Source of the DNA: Cognatishimia sp. WU-CL00825
GTDB taxonomy: Bacteria; Pseudomonadota; Alphaproteobacteria; Rhodobacterales; Rhodobacteraceae
Assembly: GCF_040364665.1 (NCBI RefSeq)
Contig: NZ_BAABWX010000002.1
Location: forward strand, 124,001-188,000
DNA length: 64,000 bases
Direction of reading: 5' to 3'
The translations under genes and the position numbers were made by a program. Under the pieces are notes generated by a model. That model was not told the origin of the DNA and did no database searches. It worked only from the letters and a program-made list of their open reading frames with translations. Position 1 is the first letter of the stretch. Each line of letters starts with the position of its first letter. Positions 1 to 8,958 of the stretch are shown in pieces.

Positions 1-720
1 ACCATCATCCCGCCCGGCCAATCCACCGCATCTCTGCGCATGGTGAACTTTTCAATCAAGCCAGGTCAGGCCCTGGGCGTCATCGGCCCGTCAGGCGCTG
101 GTAAGTCAACATTGGCGCGCGCGATCACTGGTTCATGGCAGCCGGCAGGCGGCAAAGTGCGGTTGGACAGCGCTGCTTTGGAACAATACGAGCCCTCTGA
201 TTTGGGCAACTATATTGGCTATTTACCGCAACGGGTGCAGTTGTTTGAAGGCACCATTGCTGAAAACATTGCGCGTTTGTCGCCAAATCCAGATGCTGCA
301 AAGATCGTACAGGCGGCCCGCAAGGCGGATGCTCATGATATGATCTTAAAGCTGCCTGATGGCTATGAAACACCTGTTTCTGCCACCACGGGTCGCTTGT
401 CAGGTGGGCAGATCCAACGGATTGGCCTTGCGCGCGCTTTGTATTCCGATCCGGTATTGCTGGTGCTGGATGAACCCAACTCTAACCTGGATAATATGGG
501 GGCCGAGGCCCTTAATAAGGCCATTCGCCATATGAAAGCGGCGCAGAAGTCGGTGATTATTATGGCGCACCGCCCCGCGGCCATTCGCGAATGTGATTTG
601 CTCTTGATGCTGGAAAACGGCAGCGTGAAAGCCTTTGGCCCACGTGACGAAGTGCTGAAAAAAGTGGTTGTGAACCACAATGAAATTAACAAGTCTCAAA
701 CCGCTGGAGGCGTTCAGTAA
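1..720 (+). CDS. Type I secretion ABC exporter, PrtD-like (5' end missing)
   Basis: C-terminal nucleotide-binding domain of an inner-membrane ABC exporter that energises export of a protein substrate through a one-step channel. The reading frame is open from base 1, so the gene starts outside the window and only 239 residues are visible; the transmembrane domain is missing. Walker A (GPSGAGKS, near base 90-110), the LSGGQ signature (near 397-411), Walker B (LLVLDEP, near 457-477) and the switch histidine in MAHRP are all present, so the ATPase should be active. The stop codon overlaps the ATG of the HlyD-like gene, as expected for coupled PrtD/PrtE pairs. The PrtD assignment rather than a lipid exporter rests mainly on this neighbour. 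No substrate with RTX repeats is visible in the window. Confidence 0.9.
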   Translation, partial: TIIPPGQSTASLRMVNFSIKPGQALGVIGPSGAGKSTLARAITGSWQPAGGKVRLDSAALEQYEPSDLGNYIGYLPQRVQLFEGTIAENIARLSPNPDAAKIVQAARKADAHDMILKLPDGYETPVSATTGRLSGGQIQRIGLARALYSDPVLLVLDEPNSNLDNMGAEALNKAIRHMKAAQKSVIIMAHRPAAIRECDLLLMLENGSVKAFGPRDEVLKKVVVNHNEINKSQTAGGVQ

Positions 721-2024
721 TGGCTCAGCAAAAATCGATCTCTCCACGTACGTTTTTGGTGTTGGGCTTTCTGGCGTTGCTTGCCCTGGTGGGCGGGTTT
801 GGCAGTTGGGCGGCATTCACCCAGATTTCTGGTGCGATTATTGCCTCTGGCCGAATCGAAGTTGACCGCAATCGGCAAGTTGTTCAGCATTTGGATGGGG
901 GCATCGTTGCCAAGATCCACGTTGACGAAGGTGACACTGTGGCCGCGGGTGACGTGCTTGTCAGTTTGGATGAAACCATCATCATCTCTGACATTACAAT
1001 CCTCGAAGGTCAGCTTTTTGAATTCATGGCACGTCGCGGCCGACTAGAAGCAGAACGCGACAATCTGACAAGCATTTCATTCCCGGCAGAGCTTTTGCAG
1101 GTGGCCCAAAGCAATGCTGATATTCAGGATTTGATGACCGGGCAAACGCGGTTGTTTCATGCACGTCAAAACTCTGTGTCGCGCGAAGAGGAACAGCTTG
1201 GTAAGCGCAAAACACAAATCGGTGATCAGGTACGCGGCGTAGAAGCGCAGAAAGCCGCGCTGGAACGTCAGCTTCAGTTGCTTGGTGAAGAGCTGGAAGG
1301 ACAGAAATCCTTGCTGGAACGAGGTTTGGCTCAGGCTGGCAAAGTGCTGACTTTGCAACGTGAAGAAGCACGGCTTTTAGGCCGCATCGGTGAAATGGAA
1401 GCCTCACGCGCGCAAGCCTTGGGACGCATGACTGAAATTGACCTCCAGATTCTGAAAAATGAAACCATACGTCGTGAAGAAGCCATCGAAGACTTGCGTG
1501 ACATTCAATTCAGAGAGCTGGAAATTCTAGAACAACGCAATGCGCTGCGCTCCCAATTGGATCGATTGGATATCCGCGCACCTGTATCGGGAATTGTTTA
1601 TGGCATGACGGTTTATGCCGAAAAATCCGTTATACGCGCGGCTGAACCGCTGCTTTATTTGGTGCCCCAAGATCGTCCCTTGGTCATCGCAGCCCAGGTT
1701 GCACCGATACACATCGAGCAGGTTCATGTTGGCCAGGATGTTACACTCAGATTCTCGACCTTTGATCAGCGCAAAACCCCAGAATTGTTTGGTAAGATCA
1801 GTCAGGTTTCCGCTGATATTTTTGTCGAAGAAGGCACAGGCCTTAGTTATTATCGCGCCGAAGTCCTGATGAATGACGGAGAGCTGGAAAAGCTTCCAGA
1901 CAATCTGGTTTTGATCCCCGGCATGCCGGTGGAATCCTTCCTGAAAACCGACGACCGCACGCCTTTGGCCTATCTGGTGAAACCCTTCACCGATTACCTC
2001 ACCAAGGCCTTCCGCGAAAGTTAG
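720..2024 (+). CDS. HlyD-family type I secretion membrane fusion protein
   Basis: Periplasmic adaptor (434 aa) linking the inner-membrane ABC exporter to an outer-membrane TolC-like pore. One N-terminal membrane segment (about residues 11-33) is followed by a half-lipoyl motif around residues 56-90 (QHLDGGIV, then VDEGDTV), a long charged and Gln/Leu-rich coiled coil (about 150-270) and a beta-rich C-terminal part containing [10 protein letters not shown], typical of the HlyD/PrtE family. The length fits the family. Its ATG shares a base with the upstream stop codon, so the two genes are translationally coupled. A perfect 9-bp inverted repeat follows the gene. No outer-membrane TolC gene is nearby, which is common because TolC is usually shared. 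Confidence 0.9.
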   Translation: MAQQKSISPRTFLVLGFLALLALVGGFGSWAAFTQISGAIIASGRIEVDRNRQVVQHLDGGIVAKIHVDEGDTVAAGDVLVSLDETIIISDITILEGQLFEFMARRGRLEAERDNLTSISFPAELLQVAQSNADIQDLMTGQTRLFHARQNSVSREEEQLGKRKTQIGDQVRGVEAQKAALERQLQLLGEELEGQKSLLERGLAQAGKVLTLQREEARLLGRIGEMEASRAQALGRMTEIDLQILKNETIRREEAIEDLRDIQFRELEILEQRNALRSQLDRLDIRAPVSGIVYGMTVYAEKSVIRAAEPLLYLVPQDRPLVIAAQVAPIHIEQVHVGQDVTLRFSTFDQRKTPELFGKISQVSADIFVEEGTGLSYYRAEVLMNDGELEKLPDNLVLIPGMPVESFLKTDDRTPLAYLVKPFTDYLTKAFRES

Positions 2025-2050
2025 AATTGGCGTTCTTTTGACTTCTCATT

Positions 2051-2080
2051 GTTGCCCGCGGCGCTTAGCTTGCGGGCAAC
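2051..2080 (+). terminator. Hairpin after the secretion operon
   Basis: Perfect 9-bp inverted repeat (GTTGCCCGC / GCGGGCAAC) with a 12-base loop between the HlyD-like stop and the next Shine-Dalgarno. No T-run follows, so it may be a weak or Rho-assisted terminator or an RNA-stabilising hairpin. Confidence 0.4.
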
Positions 2081-2099
2081 ATCTTAAAGGAGGATAGTT

Positions 2100-2561
2100 A
2101 TGAGCGGATTCGAAGCAAAGCTTGCGGAAATGGGCGTCACATTGCCCGATGCCCCAGCACCTGCGGCAAACTATGTGCCCTATGTTTTGGCGGGCGACAT
2201 GCTGCATGTGTCCGGACAAATTGCGTCAGGCCCTGATGGGCTGATCACCGGCAAACTTGGCACCGATATCGATGTCGAGGCCGGTGCCGCAGCGGCGCAA
2301 ACCTGTGCCATCGCACTATTGGCGCAGGTCAAAGCCGCATGTGGTGGTGACCTAGACCGTTTGGTGCGTGTGGTGAAGCTCACCGCATTTGTGAATTCCA
2401 CTGCAGATTTCACCGAACAGCCCAAAGTGGTCAATGGGGCATCTGATTTCTTGGCCGAAGCATTGGGAGACGCGGGGCGTCACGCGCGCTCTGCAGTGTC
2501 AGCGGCGTCGCTGCCGTTTGGAGTTGCCGTGGAAATCGACGGGATCTTCCAAATTAAATGA
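2100..2561 (+). CDS. RidA family (YjgF/YER057c/UK114) protein
   Basis: Small cytoplasmic protein (153 aa) of the RidA superfamily, some members of which hydrolyse reactive enamine/imine intermediates from PLP enzymes. The sequence has the LHVSGQIA strand near residue 40 and the C-terminal GRHARSAVSAASLPFGVAVEI-type motif, with an arginine in the usual position. It is longer than archetypal RidA (about 128 aa) and resembles the UK114-like subgroup, whose substrates are mostly unknown. The start is fixed by a strong AAAGGAGG about 6 bases upstream. Its stop overlaps the next start (ATGA), making it the first gene of a four-gene operon. Confidence 0.88.
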   Translation: MSGFEAKLAEMGVTLPDAPAPAANYVPYVLAGDMLHVSGQIASGPDGLITGKLGTDIDVEAGAAAAQTCAIALLAQVKAACGGDLDRLVRVVKLTAFVNSTADFTEQPKVVNGASDFLAEALGDAGRHARSAVSAASLPFGVAVEIDGIFQIK

Positions 2562-3334
2562 CCCCGCTTGACCCAAGTTTTCTAAAGATACCTTTGGCCC
2601 ACCGTGCCTTACACGATGTGGCTGGTGGGCGTCCCGAAAACAGCCGCGCGGCGATCCGCGCGGCAATACAGGCCGGCTATGGCATCGAAATCGATCTGCA
2701 AATGTCAAAAGACGCGCAGGCGATGGTGTTTCACGATTATGACCTGTCTCGCCTTGCGCGGGCCGATGGGCTGGTGGCAAACCGCAGCGCCGCCGAGCTG
2801 GCAGAGATTTCTCTGATTGGCACAGATGAAGGCATTCCAAACCTGCAAGAGATTCTGGACCTTGTGGCCGGACAAGTGCCGCTGTTGATCGAACTCAAGG
2901 ATCAAGACGGGCACCTTGGCCGCAATATCGGGCCGCTTGAAACCGCCACTGCGATGCTGCTTGAAGCCTACCAGGGGCCAGTTGCGGTGATGTCATTTAA
3001 TCCACATTCCGTCGCCAAAATGGCCGCGCTGTGCCCGCAAGTGACACGTGGCCTCGTGACCGGTGCATTCGCGCATACGGATTGGTCTTCAGTTGCGCCA
3101 AAAACCTGTGATCATCTGCGCAACATCCCAGATTACGAGCGCGTACAGGCAAGTTTCATCAGCCACCAAGTTCAGGATCTAAGCCGCGAGAGGGTGGCGG
3201 AGCTCAAATCCAATGGTGCCGATATCCTGTGTTGGACCGTGACCTCAGCTGAAATTGAGGCAGAGGCTCGTAAAATCGCGCAAAACATTACGTTTGAACA
3301 GTATTTGCCGAAATTGCCGGTGCATCCTGCTTGA
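2558..3334 (+). CDS. Glycerophosphodiester phosphodiesterase
   Basis: GDPD-family TIM-barrel hydrolase (258 aa) that cleaves glycerophosphodiesters to glycerol-3-phosphate and an alcohol. The N-terminal HRA...PENS, the acidic pair EIDLQ and the catalytic-type HD in MVFHDYDLSRL (about residue 55) are all present, as is the LLIELKD strand. No signal peptide is visible, so it is probably cytoplasmic. It overlaps the upstream RidA-like stop by 4 bases and its own stop is immediately followed by the acyltransferase-like gene, so co-transcription is very likely. Substrate choice cannot be read from sequence. Confidence 0.9.
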   Translation: MTPLDPSFLKIPLAHRALHDVAGGRPENSRAAIRAAIQAGYGIEIDLQMSKDAQAMVFHDYDLSRLARADGLVANRSAAELAEISLIGTDEGIPNLQEILDLVAGQVPLLIELKDQDGHLGRNIGPLETATAMLLEAYQGPVAVMSFNPHSVAKMAALCPQVTRGLVTGAFAHTDWSSVAPKTCDHLRNIPDYERVQASFISHQVQDLSRERVAELKSNGADILCWTVTSAEIEAEARKIAQNITFEQYLPKLPVHPA

Positions 3335-3378
3335 TTGACGGCCACACAGCACCAAATATGGCGGGGCAGGGGAACCAC

Positions 3379-4566
3379 ATGACCGAAACCGCCATTGAAA
3401 TTCAAATACATGAGTCACTTTCCACACTGCAGGCCGCAGATTGGGATGCCTGCGCCGCCCCTGAATGTCGCGATGGTGGGCGCGCCAATGATCCCTTTAC
3501 CTCCCATCGCTTTCTGGCCGCTCTGGAAGACAGTGGTTCAGTCGGGCCGGGCACTGGATGGCAACCGCAATACGTGACCGCACATGCCGCCGGTGATATG
3601 ATTGCTGCGGCACCGCTCTATGCCAAAGGGCATAGCCAAGGCGAATATGTGTTTGATCACAATTGGGCGCATGCCTATGAAAACGCGGGTGGGCGCTACT
3701 ACCCAAAATTACAGTTGGCAGTGCCCTTTACACCGGTCAGCGGCCGGCGGTTTCTGACCAAACCCGGCCACGAAGACATTGGTCAAGCCGCCCTATTGCA
3801 GGGGGCCATACAGATCGCCCAGAAGAACCAGCTCAGTTCGTTTCACACCACATTTTGCACCTCTGCCGAGGTCAAAATCGGCCAAACCATGGGCCTGTTG
3901 CACCGCACGGGGCAGCAATTTCACTGGCTCAATGACACCTACCCGGATTTTGCGGGATTTCTAGCCAGCCTCAGCGCGCGCAAACGCAAGAACATTCGTA
4001 AAGAACGCGCCCGTGCGCAGGGTTTTGGTGGCCAAATTCGCACCTATTCCGGGGATCAAATTCAACCGCATCACTGGGATGCCATCTGGGCGTTTTATCA
4101 GGACACGGGCAGTCGCAAATGGGGCACGCCCTATCTGACGCGTGCTTTCTTTGAGATCGCGCATGACCAGCTGCGCGACGACATCTTGTTGATCATGGCC
4201 GAAGATGATGGATCGCCCGTTGCCGGGGCGCTGAATGTGATTGGCCGCGACACGCTTTACGGCCGCTACTGGGGCTGTTTACAAGATCACCCCTGCCTGC
4301 ATTTCGAAATATGCTATTATCAGGCCATAGAGTGGGCCATCAACCATGGTTTGCTGCGGGTCGAGGCCGGAGCGCAGGGCGAACACAAGCTTGCGCGGGG
4401 CTATTTGCCAGTCACAACTCATTCGTTGCATTGGATGGCGGATCAGGGGTTTTCGGACGCCGTGGCGCAGTATTTGGTGGCCGAACGCGAAGCCGTTGCG
4501 GAAGAGATCGAGATCCTGACCTCTTACGGACCTTTTCGCACCGATAAGCAGGAGGATCACGAATGA
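3379..4566 (+). CDS. FemAB/GNAT-like acyltransferase (DUF482/COG3146 type)
   Basis: Cytoplasmic protein of 395 aa from the family often annotated as peptidoglycan biosynthesis/recognition, with a GNAT-like fold; the reaction has not been established. Recognisable features are the basic [14 protein letters not shown] segment, the paired Trp/Tyr-rich blocks around the GRYWGC motif and the late [14 protein letters not shown] motif characteristic of the family. An in-frame TTG at 3331 overlaps the previous stop, but ATG at 3379 is preceded by GGCAGGGGA at good spacing and gives the usual N-terminus, so I start it there. The stop overlaps the pterin dehydratase ATG. Confidence 0.8.
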   Translation: MTETAIEIQIHESLSTLQAADWDACAAPECRDGGRANDPFTSHRFLAALEDSGSVGPGTGWQPQYVTAHAAGDMIAAAPLYAKGHSQGEYVFDHNWAHAYENAGGRYYPKLQLAVPFTPVSGRRFLTKPGHEDIGQAALLQGAIQIAQKNQLSSFHTTFCTSAEVKIGQTMGLLHRTGQQFHWLNDTYPDFAGFLASLSARKRKNIRKERARAQGFGGQIRTYSGDQIQPHHWDAIWAFYQDTGSRKWGTPYLTRAFFEIAHDQLRDDILLIMAEDDGSPVAGALNVIGRDTLYGRYWGCLQDHPCLHFEICYYQAIEWAINHGLLRVEAGAQGEHKLARGYLPVTTHSLHWMADQGFSDAVAQYLVAEREAVAEEIEILTSYGPFRTDKQEDHE

Positions 4567-4856
4567 CCGAGAAACTCAGCGATGCCGCCAGAGATGCCAT
4601 ATTGGGCCCGCTTTATGACACGGGTTGGGTCATGATGACGGAACGCGATGCGCTTAAGAAATCCTATAAATTTTCGTCATTTGTCGAGGCCTTCGGCTGG
4701 ATGACACGGGTGGCACTGTGGGCCGAAAAATGGAACCACCACCCAGAATGGTTTAATGTTTACAATCGTATAGATGTGGTTTTGACGACCCACGATGTGG
4801 ACGGACTCTCTGCATTAGATGTCAAATTGGCCCGCAAAATGGACAGCTTGGCCTAG
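4563..4856 (+). CDS. phhB: 4a-hydroxytetrahydrobiopterin dehydratase (PCD/PhhB)
   Basis: Pterin-4a-carbinolamine dehydratase (97 aa), which regenerates the pterin cofactor used by aromatic amino-acid hydroxylases and may have a moonlighting role. The hallmark motif is seen as [18 protein letters not shown] with the paired active-site histidines (about residues 58-59), followed by [12 protein letters not shown]. Length is normal for the family. It is the last gene of the ridA-like operon, overlapping the previous gene by 4 bases. No phenylalanine hydroxylase is visible in the window. Confidence 0.93.
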   Translation: MTEKLSDAARDAILGPLYDTGWVMMTERDALKKSYKFSSFVEAFGWMTRVALWAEKWNHHPEWFNVYNRIDVVLTTHDVDGLSALDVKLARKMDSLA

Positions 4857-4863
4857 GCCGCAG

Positions 4864-4887
4864 AAAACGGGCTGGAAATCCAGCCCG
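4864..4887 (-). terminator. Rho-independent terminator of the peroxiredoxin gene
   Basis: Perfect 8-bp stem CGGGCTGG/CCAGCCCG with a 4-base loop. On the minus strand it is followed by TTTTCTG, placing it directly after the peroxiredoxin stop. It may also serve the convergent phhB operon, where the T-run is lacking. Confidence 0.7.
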
Positions 4888-4913
4888 CCACGCGACTTTC
4901 GCCTAAGTCAGAA

Positions 4914-5402
4914 TTAGACAGCTTCCAACATTGTTTCACCCGATGACAGGTTGCAAACGCCTGCCTCTTCATCCAGGTTCAAAACCTTGACTTTGCCGTC
5001 CTCTGCCAACAACGCATAGCGCTTAGATCGGTCCTGAAATCCAATTGGCGGTACACTGAAATCCATGCCAATGGCTTTGGTCAACTCGCTGCTGGCGTCC
5101 GCCAACATTGTGATCCCGGCCGCGCCGGCCCCTGTGTCTTTTTCCCATGCCGCCATTACAAATGGGTCGTTAACCGCCACACAAATAATGTCATCAACAC
5201 CCTTTGCCTTCAGCGCCTCGGCAGAGCGCATAAAGCTGGGCACATGCGCAGTAGAGCATGTGCCGGTGAAGGCCCCGGGCAAGCCAAACAGCACAACCTT
5301 GCGGCCACTGGTCAGGCTGGACAACGATACGGTTTCCGGGCCTTCAGCGCCCATTTTAGATAACGTTGCCTCTGGAAGGGATGCCCCAATAGAAATTGTC
5401 AT
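4914..5402 (-). CDS. Peroxiredoxin, Prx5/AhpE-like redoxin
   Basis: Thiol peroxidase of 162 aa reducing hydrogen peroxide and organic hydroperoxides. The active-site loop PGAFTGTCS with the peroxidatic cysteine and the following VPSF motif are the Prx5-type arrangement, and the VNDPFVMAAW block is also typical. A longer frame starts at 5495, but the ATG at 5402 has GGAGA 6 bases upstream and gives the standard family length, so I choose it. The gene is divergent from the FAD reductase at 5485 with about 80 bases between them. The electron donor (glutaredoxin or thioredoxin) cannot be inferred. Confidence 0.92.
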   Translation of the reverse strand: MTISIGASLPEATLSKMGAEGPETVSLSSLTSGRKVVLFGLPGAFTGTCSTAHVPSFMRSAEALKAKGVDDIICVAVNDPFVMAAWEKDTGAGAAGITMLADASSELTKAIGMDFSVPPIGFQDRSKRYALLAEDGKVKVLNLDEEAGVCNLSSGETMLEAV

Positions 5403-5484
5403 TACGCGCGTCTCCGTGATTGTATTATGACTGACCAAAGATATAGGGTCTGCAAACAATTCGGCAATGTTAAACGGAGCAGCT

Positions 5485-6693
5485 ATGAGCCACATTCTTG
5501 TTATCGGCGCGGGTCAAGCCGGGTCTTCATTGGTCGTTAAGCTGCGCAACAGTGGATTTGACGGTGACATCACGCTGATCGGGGCCGAAACCGCGCCACC
5601 TTACCAGCGCCCACCGTTGTCCAAGAAATACCTTCTGGGGGAAATGGACCTCGAGCGGCTTTATCTGCGGCCAGAAAATTTTTATGCCGAACAAAATATC
5701 ACCCTGCGCCTTGGAACGGCTGTTTCCGCGATTGATCCTGACGCGCAAACCGTAGCGCTGGGCCAAGAGACATTGTCCTATGACGAATTGGTGCTGACCA
5801 CCGGGTCCGCGCCTCGGCGACTGCCCGCATCAATTGGCGGCGCGCTCAACGGTGTATTCACAGTACGCGATCTGGCAGATGTCGACGCGATGAGCCCCTA
5901 TTTTCAACCCGGAAAACGCTTGTTGATCGTCGGGGGGGGGTATATCGGCCTAGAAGCCGCCGCGGTTGCCACGAAAAAAGGCTTGGACGTGACATTGGTC
6001 GAGATGTCAGAGCGGATCCTGCAACGGGTGGCCGCGCCGGAAACCTCGGATTATTTTCGCGCATTGCACAGCGCACAGGGTGTGACGATCCGCGAGGGCA
6101 CTGGCTTGTCTCGTCTGACCGGCGACACCCATGTTACCGGGGCCGAATTGTCCGACGGTTCCGCGCTCGAAACCGACTTTGTGATCGTCGGCGTGGGCAT
6201 TACCCCAGAAACGAAATTGGCCGAGAAAGCGGGCGTTGTTTTGGATAATGGCATCAAGACCGATGCACAGGGTCGCACAAATAAACCGCATATCTGGGCG
6301 GCCGGTGATTGCGCGTCTTTTCCGTATCGTGGCAAGCGCATCCGGCTGGAAAGTGTGCCAAATGCCATTGACCAAGCCGAGGTTGTGGCCGAAAACCTTC
6401 TTGGTGCGGCCAAAGATTATGTGGCCAAGCCTTGGTTCTGGTCAGATCAATACGATGTAAAACTACAGATCGCGGGCCTAAACACCGGCTATGACCAGGT
6501 GGTGATCCGCGCAGGCACCGCGGCGTCAACGTCATTCTGGTACTACAAAGGCACCAATTTGCTGGCCGTTGATGCCATGAATGCGCCACGTGATTACATG
6601 GTCGGTAAACGCTTGATCGAAGCAGGTAAATCGCCAGATCCTGAGGCGTTGACCAACCCTGAGACCGATATGAAGGCTCTGTTGAAAGCATGA
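5485..6693 (+). CDS. FAD-dependent NAD(P)H:ferredoxin/rubredoxin-type oxidoreductase
   Basis: Two-dinucleotide-binding flavoprotein of 402 aa that resembles rhodocoxin and putidaredoxin reductases and passes electrons from NAD(P)H to a small iron-sulfur protein. Seen motifs are the FAD-binding GAGQAG at the N-terminus, YQRPPLSK, the second GGGYIGLE NAD(P)-binding site, and AAGDCA before the C-terminal reductase domain with WFWSDQYD. ATG 5485 (CGGAGC upstream) is preferred over 5467. Its stop overlaps rsmD by 4 bases. No P450 or ferredoxin gene is adjacent, so the physiological partner is unknown. Confidence 0.9.
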   Translation: MSHILVIGAGQAGSSLVVKLRNSGFDGDITLIGAETAPPYQRPPLSKKYLLGEMDLERLYLRPENFYAEQNITLRLGTAVSAIDPDAQTVALGQETLSYDELVLTTGSAPRRLPASIGGALNGVFTVRDLADVDAMSPYFQPGKRLLIVGGGYIGLEAAAVATKKGLDVTLVEMSERILQRVAAPETSDYFRALHSAQGVTIREGTGLSRLTGDTHVTGAELSDGSALETDFVIVGVGITPETKLAEKAGVVLDNGIKTDAQGRTNKPHIWAAGDCASFPYRGKRIRLESVPNAIDQAEVVAENLLGAAKDYVAKPWFWSDQYDVKLQIAGLNTGYDQVVIRAGTAASTSFWYYKGTNLLAVDAMNAPRDYMVGKRLIEAGKSPDPEALTNPETDMKALLKA

Positions 6694-7256
6694 GGATTAT
6701 TGCTGGCGATTTTCGCGGAAAAGCTTTGGCATCTGTGGGCAAAGGTGATGCTGGCGCGCATCTGCGCCCGACAACGGACCGGGTGCGCGAAAGCCTGTTC
6801 AATGTCCTGATGGGCGGCAAGTTTGGCGACCCGATCAGCGACGCCAGGGTGCTTGATCTATTTGCGGGCACGGGCGCGCTGGGCCTTGAAGCCCTGTCGC
6901 GCGGTGCGGCGCATGTCTGTCTGGTCGATGACGGGCGCAAATCGCAAAGCCTGATCCGGCAAAACATCCAGATCACCGGCGCGAAATCACAGTGCACAAC
7001 CATCGCCCGTGACGCCACGCGCCTGCCACGCAACACAGACGCGCCCTATGATCTTGTTTTTCTTGATCCACCCTATGGTAAAAACCTAGGCACCAAAGCC
7101 TTGTTGGCGGCCCAGAATGGTGGCTGGATTGCGCCGGGGGCTTTGGTGGTTTTTGAAGAAAACGCACCGCAGATTGCCCCAGATGGGTTCACCCTGCTGG
7201 ATCAACGCAAATACGGCGACACTCATGTGACTTTTCTAGCAGCCGACCAGTCTTAG
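6690..7256 (+). CDS. rsmD: 16S rRNA (guanine(966)-N2)-methyltransferase
   Basis: SAM-dependent methyltransferase of 188 aa that modifies G966 of 16S rRNA in the small ribosomal subunit. It shows the family N-terminus MRIIAGDFRGK, the LRPTTDRVRESLFN block, the SAM-binding DLFAGTGALGLEALSRGA and the catalytic DPPY (FLDPPYGK) motif. The length is as expected. It overlaps the upstream oxidoreductase by 4 bases, so the two are probably co-expressed, and it converges on the gene ending at 7262. Confidence 0.95.
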   Translation: MRIIAGDFRGKALASVGKGDAGAHLRPTTDRVRESLFNVLMGGKFGDPISDARVLDLFAGTGALGLEALSRGAAHVCLVDDGRKSQSLIRQNIQITGAKSQCTTIARDATRLPRNTDAPYDLVFLDPPYGKNLGTKALLAAQNGGWIAPGALVVFEENAPQIAPDGFTLLDQRKYGDTHVTFLAADQS

Positions 7257-7261
7257 GCCCG

Positions 7262-7762
7262 CTATAACAGTCGCCGCCGGGCAGACCCCAGCAAAACGCG
7301 CGAATAAAGTTTGTGAAACCAATGCAAAGACCAAAATAACACGCCCTTGCCTTTGGCTTTGCCATCCTTGCCGCGCCGCGTGGTCACCGCCGACCCAAAA
7401 AACAAATCGGTCCCGGCACCATCTGTTTTGACCATCATCCAGGTGTGTATCGGCCCCGGCCCGACGCGCATCAGCACCTGTGTTTCATTGCGCTGCAAAA
7501 CTTGCCACATGGCAAAGTGATTGGCCGTGCCTTTTGCCAGATCTGCGACTTCTTTATCCGCGGTTGATTGCCGTGCAAACACCCGCAAAATGTGGCGTTC
7601 GATGCGAAAGGGCAGGGTGTTGAAGAGCGCCGAAATAAGCTCTTCCAATGACACCGGTTTGCCAATCCGAGTCGCATAACAGTCGACGTAATTTTGCGGA
7701 TCTGACTCCAGGGTTTTTAGAAAGGCTTTTGCGGGCAATGGCCCAGCCGTGATCATGCGCAT
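7262..7762 (-). CDS. Conserved hypothetical protein, possibly DUF2867-like
   Basis: Protein of 166 aa that I do not recognise with certainty. It has an N-terminal helix-rich half with a YVDCYATRIGKPVSLEELISALF segment (written here only as a landmark around residues 24-45), a central beta-rich part with MRVGPGPIHTW, and a basic C-terminus with LHWFHKLYSRVLL, which resembles the end of DUF2867 proteins. No signal peptide or catalytic motif is evident. Longer in-frame starts exist at 7807 and 7891; 7762 is preferred because AGAGG lies 5 bases upstream. It is monocistronic, converging with rsmD and divergent from the membrane protein gene at 8056. Confidence 0.6.
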   Translation of the reverse strand: MRMITAGPLPAKAFLKTLESDPQNYVDCYATRIGKPVSLEELISALFNTLPFRIERHILRVFARQSTADKEVADLAKGTANHFAMWQVLQRNETQVLMRVGPGPIHTWMMVKTDGAGTDLFFGSAVTTRRGKDGKAKGKGVLFWSLHWFHKLYSRVLLGSARRRLL

Positions 7763-8055
7763 TATGGCCTCTGAATAAGAAACATACGCTGCCGTATGTA
7801 AGCGCATTTTACGCCCTGGTCCAGCGCAAAATGAGAGTTTTTTAACTGTGGCGCACCCCCCTTCACCGGGGCTTCTTTCAGCCTCAGTCACAACTGTTTT
7901 ATGCGATTTGAACGAAAATCGCCCAATCTGTGCTAAGCTGATCGCATGTTGCTGGCCACAGGCCCGCTATGACACTCTGGTCCAAATACAAAGATGCCTT
8001 CGGGCTGGACAGGCATATCGAGGATGCGGCTTGCGTTTTTAGCAAGGAGGCACTC

Positions 8056-8916
8056 ATGGTTCAAACGATTGGAAATCCACTGTCTTGGGGCGCAAAGGCT
8101 CTTGGGGGTGCGGGAAAGACTGCCAGCGAAGTGGCCACGCATCTGGGCAGTCAGCCCGATGCAGTTCCCCATGCACAAACTCTGCATATGTCAGATATCC
8201 GCGCCGCCCTCGCATTGGGATGGAAAGACGTGATGCGTTTTCGCAGTGATGTGTTGGCGCTGGTGATTGTCTATCCGATGATCGGATTTGCTCTGGCCTT
8301 TTTGGCCTTCGAGCAGGCCCTGTTGCCAATGCTCTTTCCTCTGGCGGCTGGGTTTGCGCTTTTGGGGCCGGTTGCCTCGATTGGCATGTATGAAATCAGC
8401 CGTCAAAACGAAGAAACAGGTCAGGCCAGTTGGGGCTCTGCCATCAAGGCCCTGCGCAGTCGGGTCGTGGGACCAGTCATGGTGCTGGGCATGTTTCTTT
8501 TGGTCTGGTTCATGCTGTGGATGGCGGCGGCCTTTGCGGTCTATTCTGTCACGCTTGGCCCCGCGATGCCTGAAAGCACTGCCAGCTTTGTGACCGCCGT
8601 ACTCACCACATCTTCTGGGTGGTCAATGATTGCGATGGGCATGGCGATAGGCGCGGTGTTTGCTGCGGTGGTGCTGGTCGTTGCCGCCATCAGCTTTCCA
8701 ATGTTGATTGATCGCCCGGTGGGCCTTCCCATTGCGGTGGTCACCTCTGTCAGCGTCGCGCGCACCAATCCTGTGGTGATCATCAGCTGGGGCATCTGCG
8801 TCGCCGTGCTCTTGGCTTTGGCAACGCTGCCGCTGTTCTTGGGGTTGGTATTGGTCTTGCCCTGGCTCGGGCATGCGACCTGGCATTTATATCGCCGCGC
8901 GGTGCGTTTTAGCTAG
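8056..8916 (+). CDS. DUF2189 integral membrane protein
   Basis: Inner-membrane protein of 286 aa with about six hydrophobic segments and the DUF2189 (COG5473) landmarks: an N-terminal ALALGWKDVMRF block, PMIGFALAFL, then GPVASIGMYEISR and a C-terminal WLGHATWHLYRR. The family is common in Rhodobacteraceae and has no known function. An upstream in-frame ATG exists at 7969, but AAGGAGG lies 6 bases before the ATG at 8056, which decides the start. A strong hairpin follows the stop. Nothing in the neighbourhood suggests a substrate or partner. Confidence 0.85.
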   Translation: MVQTIGNPLSWGAKALGGAGKTASEVATHLGSQPDAVPHAQTLHMSDIRAALALGWKDVMRFRSDVLALVIVYPMIGFALAFLAFEQALLPMLFPLAAGFALLGPVASIGMYEISRQNEETGQASWGSAIKALRSRVVGPVMVLGMFLLVWFMLWMAAAFAVYSVTLGPAMPESTASFVTAVLTTSSGWSMIAMGMAIGAVFAAVVLVVAAISFPMLIDRPVGLPIAVVTSVSVARTNPVVIISWGICVAVLLALATLPLFLGLVLVLPWLGHATWHLYRRAVRFS

Positions 8917-8928
8917 GCAAATGCAACT

Positions 8929-8958
8929 GGGGCGCTTTGGTCAAGCGCCCCAAATTAT
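8929..8958 (+). terminator. Terminator between the DUF2189 gene and map
   Basis: Perfect 9-bp stem GGGGCGCTT/AAGCGCCCC with a 5-base loop, followed on the plus strand by AAATTATT. It sits in the convergent gap and reaches the map stop codon; it may work in both directions. Confidence 0.65.

Noticed and set aside
4914..5495. 193-aa peroxiredoxin form
   Set aside because: The extra 31 N-terminal residues have no ribosome site and would overlap the promoter region of the divergent reductase; ATG 5402 has a clear Shine-Dalgarno.
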